NCBI GenBank assembly: GCA_044464175.1
Contig: JBIQLO010000100.1
Coordinates: 1-13,915 of the forward strand
Direction: 5' to 3'
DNA: 13,915 nt
Origin: JBIQLO01 sp044464175
GTDB lineage: Bacteria; Planctomycetota; Phycisphaerae; Tepidisphaerales; Tepidisphaeraceae
Shown here piece by piece: positions 1 through 4,837 of the stretch (positions are counted from its first letter, which is position 1; the number at the start of each line of letters is the position of its first letter). The notes below the pieces were generated by a model. That model worked only from the letters and a program-made list of their open reading frames with translations, was not told where the DNA came from and ran no database searches. The position numbers and the translations under genes are program-made.

Positions 1-72
1 GCGCCTCGCTGCCTCCGCCTGGCTGATCCCTTGGCGTTTTATTTCTGCCGCGATTTTCTGGCCCGTCGTCAC
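1..72 (-). CDS. XRE-family HTH regulator, N-terminal fragment (runs off left edge)
   Basis: Reading leftwards from a GTG at 72-70, 24 codons stay open to the window edge. They translate to VTTGQKIAAEIKR followed by QGISQAEAARR. This is the usual opening of a Cro/CI-type helix-turn-helix: helix 1, then the S/T-Q-x-E-x-A core of helix 2. An AGGAA lies just upstream on the minus strand. The gene is divergent from the promoter at 120-147, the classic layout of a phage or island repressor facing the operon it controls, so I infer it binds the dyad at 128-143. Only the first 24 residues are visible, so family membership rests on a short motif. An overlapping frame from ATG 88 is also open but has no recognisable motif. 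Confidence 0.6.
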   Translation of the reverse strand, partial: MTTGQKIAAEIKRQGISQAEAARR

Positions 73-119
73 AATTCCTAGTCATAACAAAAAATTTTTA
101 TTTTTTCCACCTTTTTCTC

Positions 120-147
120 TTGACGGCTAACGAAATATCGTTATACT
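120..147 (+). promoter_or_regulatory. sigma70-type promoter with internal dyad operator
   Basis: The -35 box TTGACG (120-125) and -10 box TATACT (142-147) are separated by 16 nt in an AT-rich stretch. A perfect inverted repeat TAACGA-AATA-TCGTTA (128-143) fills the spacer and touches the -10, where a bound dimer would block RNA polymerase. It should start the rightward operon at 208 and is probably controlled by the divergent XRE gene. The predicted start near 154 gives a leader of about 54 nt containing GGCC-GGAA-GGCC (181-192), a small hairpin with a GNRA-type loop directly before the ribosome binding site. Confidence 0.75.
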
Positions 148-207
148 ACCGATGTAGTGAATGGGGGGGATGGATCAACAGGCCGGAAGGCCGGAAGGAA
201 TGAAGCG

Positions 208-402
208 ATGAAAAGTTTCCAAGTCTTCTATAGCGACGGATCTTCTCAAATGACCAGCATGGCTGAAGGCGTGACGCTGGAAGAGGCACGGCGTTATTTC
301 GTCGGCCAAGTGTTTGCCTTCCCGGCGCGGGATCAGTTTTACGACACCGAGAACGAGCGGGAGCACCACGTCACCGCAATCGGCGTTGAACCCGGCAAAT
401 AA
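208..402 (+). CDS. small hypothetical protein, first gene of operon 1
   Basis: The 64-residue protein starts at ATG 208 with MKSFQVFYSDGSSQMTSMAE. AGGA at 196-199 lies 8 nt upstream; a GTG at 157 in the same frame has no such site. The N-terminal half reads as a beta-hairpin (FQVFYSDGSSQMTSM), followed by a helix (TLEEARRYFVGQVF) and a polar C-terminal strand ending HHVTAIGVEPGK. There is no signal peptide or membrane segment. The strand-turn-strand plus LEEAR-YF helix pattern is typical of small conserved accessory-element proteins, but I cannot name a function. It is the promoter-proximal gene, so an early regulatory or anti-host role is possible, by inference only. Confidence 0.7.
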   Translation: MKSFQVFYSDGSSQMTSMAEGVTLEEARRYFVGQVFAFPARDQFYDTENEREHHVTAIGVEPGK

Positions 403-412
403 GCGTGACTCC

Positions 413-459
413 GGCTGGCTCGCGACCGGCCTTTGCCTTATGCCCGCCGGTGTGGCGGG
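413..459 (+). repeat. two intergenic hairpins between genes 1 and 2 of operon 1
   Basis: GGCTGG (413-418) can pair with CCGGCC (426-431) around a 7-nt loop. CCCGCC (443-448) pairs perfectly with GGCGGG (454-459) around the 5-nt loop GGTGT. No U-tract follows, so these are not classical terminators. They lie between the stop at 402 and the next ribosome binding site and could stabilise or insulate the small mRNAs. Confidence 0.55.
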
Positions 460-483
460 TGGATGGTGCAGGGGGATGAAGGG

Positions 484-711
484 ATGGATAGGACAATGGC
501 TTTCAAGAATGACCTTTCGGACGAATTGGACAGCGAGGCACATAGCGACCCAGCATCCGCCGCGCCGAAGCTCCATCAGCTTGTCAGGCAGCTTCTGAAC
601 GAGCGGTTTGCCTACCGGCTGGTTTTGGAGTCGATTGCGCATAAGCGATGCACCGATCTGCCGCTGATTCAAGAGCGCAGCAAGGATGTATGCGAGGAGT
701 TTGTTGCCTGA
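484..711 (+). CDS. small hypothetical helical protein
   Basis: The 75-residue protein begins MDRTMAFKNDLSDELDSEAH. ATG 484 is preferred because GGGGG at 471-475 sits 8 nt upstream; ATG 496 in the same frame is an alternative with a too-close AGGA. After an acidic N-terminus the chain is mostly predicted helix (PKLHQLVRQLLNERFAYRLV, then a second helix ending in RSKDVCEEFVA). No membrane segment, cysteine cluster or known catalytic motif is visible. It is second in the operon of small genes from the 120-147 promoter. Function is not recognised. Confidence 0.6.
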   Translation: MDRTMAFKNDLSDELDSEAHSDPASAAPKLHQLVRQLLNERFAYRLVLESIAHKRCTDLPLIQERSKDVCEEFVA

Positions 712-737
712 ATTGTTTCAAGGGGGATTACAAGTCA

Positions 738-781
738 CGCCCCGCCCGGCCAACTTTCGACGGCTCGCCGGAATCGGGGCG
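738..781 (+). repeat. long GC-rich hairpin before the third gene
   Basis: CGCCCCG (738-744) pairs with CGGGGCG (775-781), and inside it CCGGC (746-750) pairs with GCCGG (767-771). The structure ends 4 nt before the GAGGA ribosome binding site at 786-790, so it sits in the translation-initiation region of the gene at 797. It lacks a U-tract. Confidence 0.55.
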
Positions 782-796
782 CAACGAGGAAGAGTC

Positions 797-1261
797 ATGT
801 TACTACGTAACGTTTGCAATCGTCAATCGCCCCTCCCCCCGGACAACCACCCCGGCTGGGATCGGCTTCTGGCCGCCGTGGAGGCCGCCCCGAACACCGA
901 CGCCCTTGAGCATGAGGCCGAAGGTGTGCCGGAGGCCGTCATTGCCAAGGCGCGGGCGCGGGAGGAACGCCGCAAGCTCCGCAACGCCGCCACGGACGCC
1001 TCGGAGCAACTCGAAGAAATCGCCTCTGAACTCCGCTGCATCGCCCAGGCCCTCGCCGCCGACGGCCCCATCTTCGACCCCAAGCGGGCGGCGCGATTGG
1101 CCGAGCGCATCGGCAACGCCGCCAGTCGGGCGGAATTTGCCGAGCGGGCGCTCAACGATGTTCTCTGGCCGACGTGGAGAACCGACCCCGACGCCCCGTA
1201 CCGGACGATGATCCACGGGCGCACGCCAGACGAGATTTATCACGACGAAGTGCCGTTCTGA
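797..1261 (+). CDS. hypothetical coiled-coil/helical protein
   Basis: The 154-residue protein starts at ATG 797 with MLLRNVCNRQSPLPP; GAGGA at 786-790 lies 6 nt upstream. The frame is open further upstream, but that part would translate the 738-781 hairpin. Residues about 20-110 are Ala/Glu/Arg-rich and strongly helical (EAVIAKARAREERRK, then SEQLEEIASELRCIAQAL), probably a coiled coil. The C-terminus is aromatic and acidic (NDVLWPTWRTDPDAPYR, ending DEIYHDEVPF). There is no signal peptide or membrane segment. It is the largest gene of operon 1. I do not recognise the family; a structural, scaffold-like or DNA-associated role cannot be separated from sequence alone. Confidence 0.65.
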   Translation: MLLRNVCNRQSPLPPDNHPGWDRLLAAVEAAPNTDALEHEAEGVPEAVIAKARAREERRKLRNAATDASEQLEEIASELRCIAQALAADGPIFDPKRAARLAERIGNAASRAEFAERALNDVLWPTWRTDPDAPYRTMIHGRTPDEIYHDEVPF

Positions 1262-1269
1262 ATTTTCTC

Positions 1270-1383
1270 GCCCCGCCGGGCGGTGGCTTCTCTGGCGGGG
1301 CTTTGGATTTGACCACCGGCCTATCCGGCGGTCAAATTGGAACCGCCCACATCGGGCAAACTCAACGCCCCGGTCAGGCCGGG
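1270..1383 (+). repeat. cluster of four consecutive hairpins, three with 5-nt loops
   Basis: Four hairpins follow one another in the gap 1262-1399. GCCCCGCC (1270-1277) pairs with GGCGGGGC (1294-1301) and is followed by TTTGGATTT, so it is terminator-like. TTTGACC-A-CCGG (1308-1319) pairs with CCGG-C-GGTCAAA (1325-1336) around CCTAT. GCCC (1345-1348) pairs with GGGC (1354-1357) around ACATC. CCCGG (1369-1373) pairs with CCGGG (1379-1383) around TCAGG. The last ends 6 nt before the AGGAG that serves ATG 1400. The role is unknown; attenuation, mRNA protection or endonuclease punctuation are options. Confidence 0.65.
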
Positions 1384-1399
1384 AACGAAAGGAGCAGTC

Positions 1400-1627
1400 A
1401 TGGAAACTTCTCACCCCACAGAGCAAGGGCATGTAATCTACGAGGAGCGGCACGCAACGTTCGTGCGACCCAAATGCACATGCGGTAGATTTTGCGCCGC
1501 ATTGAGGGCTCGCGTCCAGCGGGAAGAGGACGCGAAAATGCGATCTATCAAGCGAGCCGGGATAATTAAATTTGCCGAATCAAGGAGCATCGGCGGATGC
1601 CACTTGAACGAAATATATGACCTGTAA
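1400..1627 (+). CDS. small cysteine-containing hypothetical protein
   Basis: The 75-residue protein starts at ATG 1400 behind an excellent AGGAG (1390-1394, spacing 5). It begins METSHPTEQGHVIYEERHAT. The centre carries PKCTCGRFC, a C-x-C-x3-C cluster, and another Cys-His pair occurs near the end (GGCHLNEIYDL). Together these could bind a metal, but four regularly spaced ligands of a standard zinc finger are not evident. A basic helix follows the cluster (CAALRARVQREEDAKMRSIK). It sits directly after the hairpin cluster 1270-1383 and 14 nt before the next gene. Function is not recognised; a small nucleic-acid-binding protein is a reasonable guess. Confidence 0.6.
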   Translation: METSHPTEQGHVIYEERHATFVRPKCTCGRFCAALRARVQREEDAKMRSIKRAGIIKFAESRSIGGCHLNEIYDL

Positions 1628-1641
1628 CCGGGAGTCGCGGT

Positions 1642-1932
1642 ATGATTGAACTCCGCCACATTTACGTTAATTCCCTCCCCGGCGTGCGACATAACAGCCG
1701 CGCCGGGGAGGCGCTGCGAATCGTGGTCCGCCTGGAGCGGGAACCGGACGGCACGCCATCGGTCGGTTATTACATCGAGGCCCAGCGTAACGGGGCATGG
1801 GTCAACGTTAGCGACGGCATGAGCGAGGACGAGGCGGAGGCCATGCGGAACATCCGTGAGATTGAGGTGGTGGCCATGCAGCTGGACGACGGCCTGTCGG
1901 ATTGGCTGATGAGGCATGGTGCGGCGGAATGA
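1642..1932 (+). CDS. small hypothetical alpha/beta protein
   Basis: The 96-residue protein begins MIELRHIYVNSLPGVRHNSR. GGGAG at 1630-1634 lies 7 nt before ATG 1642. It has alternating hydrophobic strands (ALRIVVRLEREPD, then VGYYIEAQRNGAWVNVS) followed by a helix (EDEAEAMRNIREIEVVAMQL) and a short C-terminal helix DGLSDWLMRHGAAE. This suggests a beta-sheet with helices. There are no membrane segments or cysteines. It is fifth in operon 1, separated by 14 nt from the gene before it. No family is recognised. Confidence 0.65.
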   Translation: MIELRHIYVNSLPGVRHNSRAGEALRIVVRLEREPDGTPSVGYYIEAQRNGAWVNVSDGMSEDEAEAMRNIREIEVVAMQLDDGLSDWLMRHGAAE

Positions 1933-1955
1933 ATCGCATGGCGGGATAGCCCGTT

Positions 1956-1994
1956 CCGGCGGATGGCATGTAACGGCTTTCCGCCGGGCTTTTC
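1956..1994 (+). terminator. terminator-like hairpin inside operon 1
   Basis: CCGGCGGA (1956-1963) pairs perfectly with TCCGCCGG (1980-1987) around a 16-nt loop and is followed by GCTTTTC. The U-tract is short and the next gene has a strong ribosome binding site 16 nt later, so partial termination or read-through is more likely than full termination. Confidence 0.45.
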
Positions 1995-2014
1995 ACTCTT
2001 TCGGAGGATCAATC

Positions 2015-2218
2015 ATGAAACACACAACCCCCATCCCCTCCCGCGCCGTGTACAATGCCTGCATCGCCCGCATGGACCAGATTGACGCCCTGTTGGCGGA
2101 CCTGGCCACCGAGCGGGAACGCCTCGGGCGCATTGTCATCACCGGCAGGATACACTACGGACTGGCCGATGCGGCGAAGGCCATGCGGCGGAAGATCGAA
2201 CGAGGAGGGCGCCCCTGA
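2015..2218 (+). CDS. small hypothetical protein, last gene of operon 1
   Basis: The 67-residue protein starts at ATG 2015 with MKHTTPIPSRAVYNACIARM; GGAGGA at 2003-2008 gives ideal spacing. An in-frame upstream start at 1916 would translate the hairpin 1956-1987 and is unlikely. The chain is helical: residues about 10-40 (VYNACIARMDQIDALLADLATERERLG) look like a helix or coiled coil, followed by a strand (RIVITGRIHYGL) and a basic helix (AAKAMRRKIERGGRP). The basic tail suggests nucleic-acid contact, but no known motif is seen. The strong terminator at 2269-2295 closes the operon 51 nt after the stop. Confidence 0.6.
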   Translation: MKHTTPIPSRAVYNACIARMDQIDALLADLATERERLGRIVITGRIHYGLADAAKAMRRKIERGGRP

Positions 2219-2222
2219 ACTT

Positions 2223-2264
2223 GTAAGCAATCCTTACCAGTTGAGCCGTCAAGCGTTCCTTGAC
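2223..2264 (+). repeat. two tandem perfect hairpins with 5-nt loops before the terminator
   Basis: GTAAG (2223-2227) pairs with CTTAC (2233-2237) around CAATC. GTCAAG (2248-2253) pairs with CTTGAC (2259-2264) around CGTTC. Together with the terminator at 2269-2287, whose loop is CCCGC, they make three consecutive perfect stems with 5-nt loops directly after the last stop codon of operon 1. Confidence 0.6.
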
Positions 2265-2268
2265 ACCT

Positions 2269-2295
2269 GCCCGGCCCCGCGCCGGGCTTTTTTTT
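2269..2295 (+). terminator. rho-independent terminator of operon 1
   Basis: GCCCGGC (2269-2275) pairs with GCCGGGC (2281-2287) around CCCGC and is followed by eight T residues (2288-2295). This is a textbook intrinsic terminator 51 nt downstream of the stop at 2218. Confidence 0.92.
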
Positions 2296-2402
2296 GTTGC
2301 GCCCCTCACCCATCCCCTCCGGCCCGAATTGCACGGCGGAAAATCGGACGCTATGCTCCGGTTATTGATTTTTGCTCACCTGTTCAAAACTCATAAAACT
2401 AA

Positions 2403-2434
2403 TTGACGCCTAACAAGTCGCGGGTTATGTTAGG
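2403..2434 (+). promoter_or_regulatory. sigma70-type promoter with 7-bp dyad operator
   Basis: The -35 box TTGACG (2403-2408) and -10 box TATGTT (2426-2431) are 17 nt apart. CCTAACA (2409-2415) and TGTTAGG (2428-2434) form a perfect inverted repeat with 12 nt between the arms, one touching the -35 and the other overlapping the -10. It drives the gene at 2456. Its CTAAC half-site resembles the CTAACG part of the operator at 127-143, which could mean one regulator acts on both. Confidence 0.75.
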
Positions 2435-2455
2435 GGATCATTTGGGAAAAGAGGC

Positions 2456-2698
2456 ATGATGTTCAAACCCTTCTCTGTTCATATCGGGGAACGTGATTTT
2501 TGGGTGATTTCGTCGCCGGAGCCGCTTTTCCGGCCGGATGGACGGCCCGCAAAATCCGCTATCGACTTCGAGCAGGCGACGATTTGGGTGGCGCGTGGGA
2601 TTCCCCCCAGGCTTCGGCCGCGAGTTATTGGCGTTGCCGTTTGCGAGGCTTTCCGTCAGGTTCATTTGAATTCACGTCCGGCAAAATCACGGGGGTGA
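2456..2698 (+). CDS. small hypothetical protein with its own regulated promoter
   Basis: The 80-residue protein begins with two adjacent ATG codons (2456 and 2459). GGGA (2444-2447) suits the first and GAGG (2451-2454) the second, so the exact start is open. The sequence opens MMFKPFSVHIGERDFWVISS and carries AIDFEQATIWVAR followed by PRLRPRVIGVAVCEAFRQVH. The 'DFE-T-I' strand followed by a helix recalls the layout upstream of ImmA/IrrE-type metallopeptidase helices, but no HExxH is present, so no enzymatic claim is made. It has a private promoter with a dyad and converges on the gene 2625-2993, overlapping its 3' end by 74 nt. Confidence 0.6.
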   Translation: MMFKPFSVHIGERDFWVISSPEPLFRPDGRPAKSAIDFEQATIWVARGIPPRLRPRVIGVAVCEAFRQVHLNSRPAKSRG

Positions 2699-2993
2699 CG
2701 TCGTCATCGTCGTCCCTTGCCTCCGCCGCCCGTTCCTCCGCGTCGATCCGCAACTGGCCTGACTTGGCGCGGGCGATAAGGTTTTTGAATGACGCCCCGG
2801 CCACATCCGCCCCGGCGGCTTCCCGCATGTAGTGGTCCCGAATTTCCGGCGGGGCTTCGATGAACATGAGCATCGCGGCGGTCGCCACCAGCCATTTTTG
2901 CTTGGACCGCAATTCGGCAGCTAACGCCAGATATTCCTCTCGTACCTCCGTCGGAAGAGATAAATTCGTCGCTATTTTTGTTGCCATAATCAT
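2625..2993 (-). CDS. putative ribbon-helix-helix-like accessory protein
   Basis: The 122-residue protein starts MIMATKIATNLSLPTEV; ATG 2993 has a weak GGA 6 nt upstream and ATG 2987 is an alternative. The N-terminal strand (TKIATNLSLP) followed by two helices (TEVREEYLALAAELRSKQK, then WLVATAAMLMFIEA) matches the order of a ribbon-helix-helix DNA-binding fold, though the second half is more hydrophobic than usual. A second helical part (PPEIRDHYMREAAG, then SFKNLIARAKSGQLRI) precedes an acidic run of five Asp and a basic tail KPRKRQRQ. It is the only leftward gene among the operons and is divergent from the promoter at 3055-3083. A regulatory role is inferred. Confidence 0.6.
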   Translation of the reverse strand: MIMATKIATNLSLPTEVREEYLALAAELRSKQKWLVATAAMLMFIEAPPEIRDHYMREAAGADVAGASFKNLIARAKSGQLRIDAEERAAEARDDDDDVTPVILPDVNSNEPDGKPRKRQRQ

Positions 2994-3019
2994 TTTGTAT
3001 CCAACGGGTTAGGGTTTGA

Positions 3020-3083
3020 GAATGTTGTTGCAAAAAATTTTCTGCAAATAATTCTTGACTTGTTGCCGAATTGTTGGTTTAAT
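3020..3083 (+). promoter_or_regulatory. promoter of operon 2 with upstream palindrome
   Basis: TTGACT (3055-3060) and TTTAAT (3078-3083) are separated by 17 nt, close to the sigma70 consensus. Just upstream, GAAT (3020-3023) and ATTC (3051-3054) bracket an inner inverted repeat TTGCA/TGCAA around an AT-rich centre, and TTGTTG occurs twice within the spacer. The region is shared with the divergent gene ending at 2993 on its start side, so a bound regulator could control both directions. An SD and ATG follow at 3098-3110. Confidence 0.75.
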
Positions 3084-3107
3084 CATCAAGCCAAGTTGGA
3101 AGTACCA

Positions 3108-3290
3108 ATGAAACTCGAAAACCCCAAGACGAAAGAGCAACGGACCTACGCGGTTTTCCGCGATGCCCGAAACGGCAAGAGCAAGAGCCTGACCGTTTAT
3201 GGGGTGACGCCAGATGAAGCCGCCCGCTTCTTTCGCCGGGCTGTCAAGCAGCAGGCCGATAACGAGGCCCGCGATCGTCAGACAGCATGA
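3108..3290 (+). CDS. small basic hypothetical protein, first gene of operon 2
   Basis: The 60-residue protein starts at ATG 3108 with MKLENPKTKEQRTYAVFRDA; GGAAG (3098-3102) lies 5 nt before it. An in-frame TTG at 3060 lies inside the promoter and is not credible. It is lysine- and arginine-rich, with strand-like YAVFRDARNGKSKSLTVYG followed by a helix TPDEAARFFRRAVKQQADNE. The strand-strand-helix pattern and high charge fit a small nucleic-acid-binding protein, without a recognisable family. The helix 'TPDEAARFF' echoes 'TLEEARRYF' of the gene at 208, so the two may be distant relatives. Confidence 0.65.
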   Translation: MKLENPKTKEQRTYAVFRDARNGKSKSLTVYGVTPDEAARFFRRAVKQQADNEARDRQTA

Positions 3291-3387
3291 CCCATGCCAC
3301 GGGATCATGCAACGGCGAAAACGCCGGAGAATGACGCGGAATGATGGGAATGGGTGGGGCTGTGACGGATGTAACGGAGGTAACGCC

Positions 3388-3519
3388 ATGAAGCGACTCA
3401 AAGGACTCCAGATCGTGCCCCGCCGGAAAATGACGGCCGCCGACTGGGCATTTTTGGCCGGTCTGGTGGCGATGCTCGCGGCGTACGTCACCTTCGAGAT
3501 TTTGCGGCACGTTCGCTAG
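3388..3519 (+). CDS. 43-aa single-pass membrane peptide
   Basis: ATG 3388 follows GGAGG (3376-3380) by 7 nt. The peptide starts MKRLKGLQIVPRRKMTAADW and continues with a hydrophobic segment (WAFLAGLVAMLAAYVTFEIL, residues about 20-39), ending RHVR. The basic N-terminus before one hydrophobic helix suggests a small inner-membrane protein with the N-terminus inside. It lies second in operon 2 after a 97-nt gap that holds one small hairpin (CGGCG-AAAA-CGCCG, 3313-3326). Small membrane peptides of mobile elements include holin-like, toxin-like and exclusion proteins; nothing here decides between them. Confidence 0.6.
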   Translation: MKRLKGLQIVPRRKMTAADWAFLAGLVAMLAAYVTFEILRHVR

Positions 3520-3581
3520 TGCTGGGGGTGTTTGCGATTTTCGGAATGGATGGGGCAATTTTACGGGAAGGATGGATAGCT

Positions 3582-4139
3582 ATGTGCAGGCCAATGAGCG
3601 GATTTGCGGCAATCATCGACGACACGCCGACGATTTGGGTGAGCGACAAAACGGACAGCCACACGGAAATCGCGGAGGAATTTAAGCTCCGCGACAACGG
3701 GCGGCACGAGCTGTATGCGTTCGAGTTTTATCCGGACGCCGACAAGCCGTCGCCGGACGTGACGACCTGGTTGCTCGAATGGGACAGTGCTGCTACGGCG
3801 GGTATGCGGCAAAAGCCGGGCGACGAATTTGCGTGCCGCGTACGCCCGCTGATCGAAAAACGCGCCAAGCAATATGTTTTCGTGGGTGGCAATCACAGAA
3901 CGACAGCATGTCGCGCATGGGTATTTGGTGGCAGCGTCGAGGCGTACGGCTCCAGCCGCGTCGAGGCGAGGGACTCCAGCCGCGTCGAGGCGTACGGCTC
4001 CAGCCGCGTCGAGGCGAGGAACTCCAGCACGACCAATAGCTACGGACCTAAACCCAAAAAGATCGAGGAAAACGCCGTCTGGATCGACCGAACCGGCGAC
4101 AAGCCGAAGGTGTTGCTGGCGAAAAAAGCAAAGGCGTGA
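3582..4139 (+). CDS. phage-type hypothetical protein with SSRVEA octapeptide repeats
   Basis: The 185-residue protein starts at ATG 3582 (MCRPMSGFAAIID) with AAGGA at 3568-3572; the frame is open upstream to 3519. The N-terminal domain (residues about 5-105) is of mixed fold, with DDTPTIWVSDKTDSHTEIAE and a mid-part ELYAFEFYPDAD. Residues 119-150 are four 8-residue repeats of the form VEA-(Y/R)-(G/D/N)-SS-(R/T). From family knowledge, similar repeats follow such N-terminal domains in many phage and prophage proteins and are expected to form a short right-handed beta-helix. A lysine-rich tail (KPKVLLAKKAKA) ends the protein. Function of the family is unknown to me. The repeats are also near-identical at DNA level (see 3936-4031). 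Confidence 0.7.
   Translation: MCRPMSGFAAIIDDTPTIWVSDKTDSHTEIAEEFKLRDNGRHELYAFEFYPDADKPSPDVTTWLLEWDSAATAGMRQKPGDEFACRVRPLIEKRAKQYVFVGGNHRTTACRAWVFGGSVEAYGSSRVEARDSSRVEAYGSSRVEARNSSTTNSYGPKPKKIEENAVWIDRTGDKPKVLLAKKAKA
3936..4031 (+). repeat. coding tandem repeat, 2 x 48 bp built of 24-bp units
   Basis: Four 24-nt units (3936, 3960, 3984, 4008) alternate between a GTCGAGGCGTACGGC type and a GTCGAGGCGAGGGAC type. Units 1 and 3 are identical, and units 2 and 4 differ only at one inner base and in the last few bases. So a 48-nt block was duplicated recently. The period is a multiple of 3, so copy-number change keeps the reading frame. Confidence 0.9.
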
Positions 4140-4174
4140 ACCGCTGGAATGATTTTTTTTCGGGATGGAACGCA

Positions 4175-4837
4175 ATGGAAAACTGGACCAAACAATCGGA
4201 CGCCGCTCATGAGTCCGCAAAAGCGGGGGCGGTGGATCGGGTGAAGAAACTGATGGTGGACGGCATTTATCGCCTCTACCTAGCCGGGCCGATGACGGGG
4301 CATCGGGAGTACAACTACCCGGCGTTCTTCGAGGCGGAGGATCGGCTGCTGCGGATGGGGCTTGTCCCCCTCAACCCCGCCCGCTCTTTCGACGGGGACA
4401 CCAGCCGTCCCCGCGCCGACTACATCCGGGCGGACCTGAATTTTCTCCGCGTCTGTCACGCCATCGCCGTACTGCCCCGCTGGCGAATGAGCCGGGGCGC
4501 ACGGCTGGAAGTCGCCATCGGCTACGAACTGGGCCTGCCGATCCTTGACGCCGAAACGCTCCTGCCCGTCGATCGCGCCGCCCTGGAGGTGGTCGAGGTT
4601 GACCGCGAGGAACCGCTGATTGAGGCCGTGGAGGCGTTTGTCCGCGACTGGGACTGCATCGGCTGCATGGACGGGGCGACGGAGGCCCTGGCGAACCTGT
4701 TGCGGCTGGCGGCCGAGGCGCGGGGCGGCATGGCGACGGCGATGGACGCGGCCTGCCGACACGCGGCCGAGTCGGGGGTGGAGGCGGTGGCGCAAGGGCG
4801 GATCATGGACGCAGTGGAGAAGGGAGCGGCGGCATGA
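4175..4837 (+). CDS. DUF4406 (nucleoside deoxyribosyltransferase-like fold) protein
   Basis: From ATG 4175 the protein has 220 residues; a GTG at 4136 overlapping the previous stop would add 13 residues but has a poorer ribosome binding site. Residues about 31-124 match DUF4406: YRLYLAGPMTG, then YNYPAF, an ADYIRADLNFL segment, and SRGARLEVAIGYELGLPI. This is the nucleoside 2-deoxyribosyltransferase-like Rossmann fold common in phage genomes. AGPMTG is the expected nucleotide-binding loop, and the Glu of SRGARLE lies where deoxyribosyltransferases carry their catalytic Glu. The biochemical role of DUF4406 is not established. The C-terminal 90 residues are helical, contain a small DCIGC cysteine pair and may be a separate domain. 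It overlaps the next gene by ATGA. Confidence 0.8.
   Translation: MENWTKQSDAAHESAKAGAVDRVKKLMVDGIYRLYLAGPMTGHREYNYPAFFEAEDRLLRMGLVPLNPARSFDGDTSRPRADYIRADLNFLRVCHAIAVLPRWRMSRGARLEVAIGYELGLPILDAETLLPVDRAALEVVEVDREEPLIEAVEAFVRDWDCIGCMDGATEALANLLRLAAEARGGMATAMDAACRHAAESGVEAVAQGRIMDAVEKGAAA

Noticed and set aside
3060..3107. N-terminal extension of the gene at 3108 from TTG 3060
   Set aside because: This segment overlaps the -10 region of the promoter and has no ribosome binding site.
3936..4031. Possible CRISPR array
   Set aside because: The 24-bp units are contiguous without unique spacers and lie in frame in a protein gene, so this is a coding tandem repeat.
4153..4160. Run of eight T as a terminator or frameshift site
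   Set aside because: No stable stem precedes it, and the gene start at 4175 lies downstream, so neither termination nor slippage is supported.
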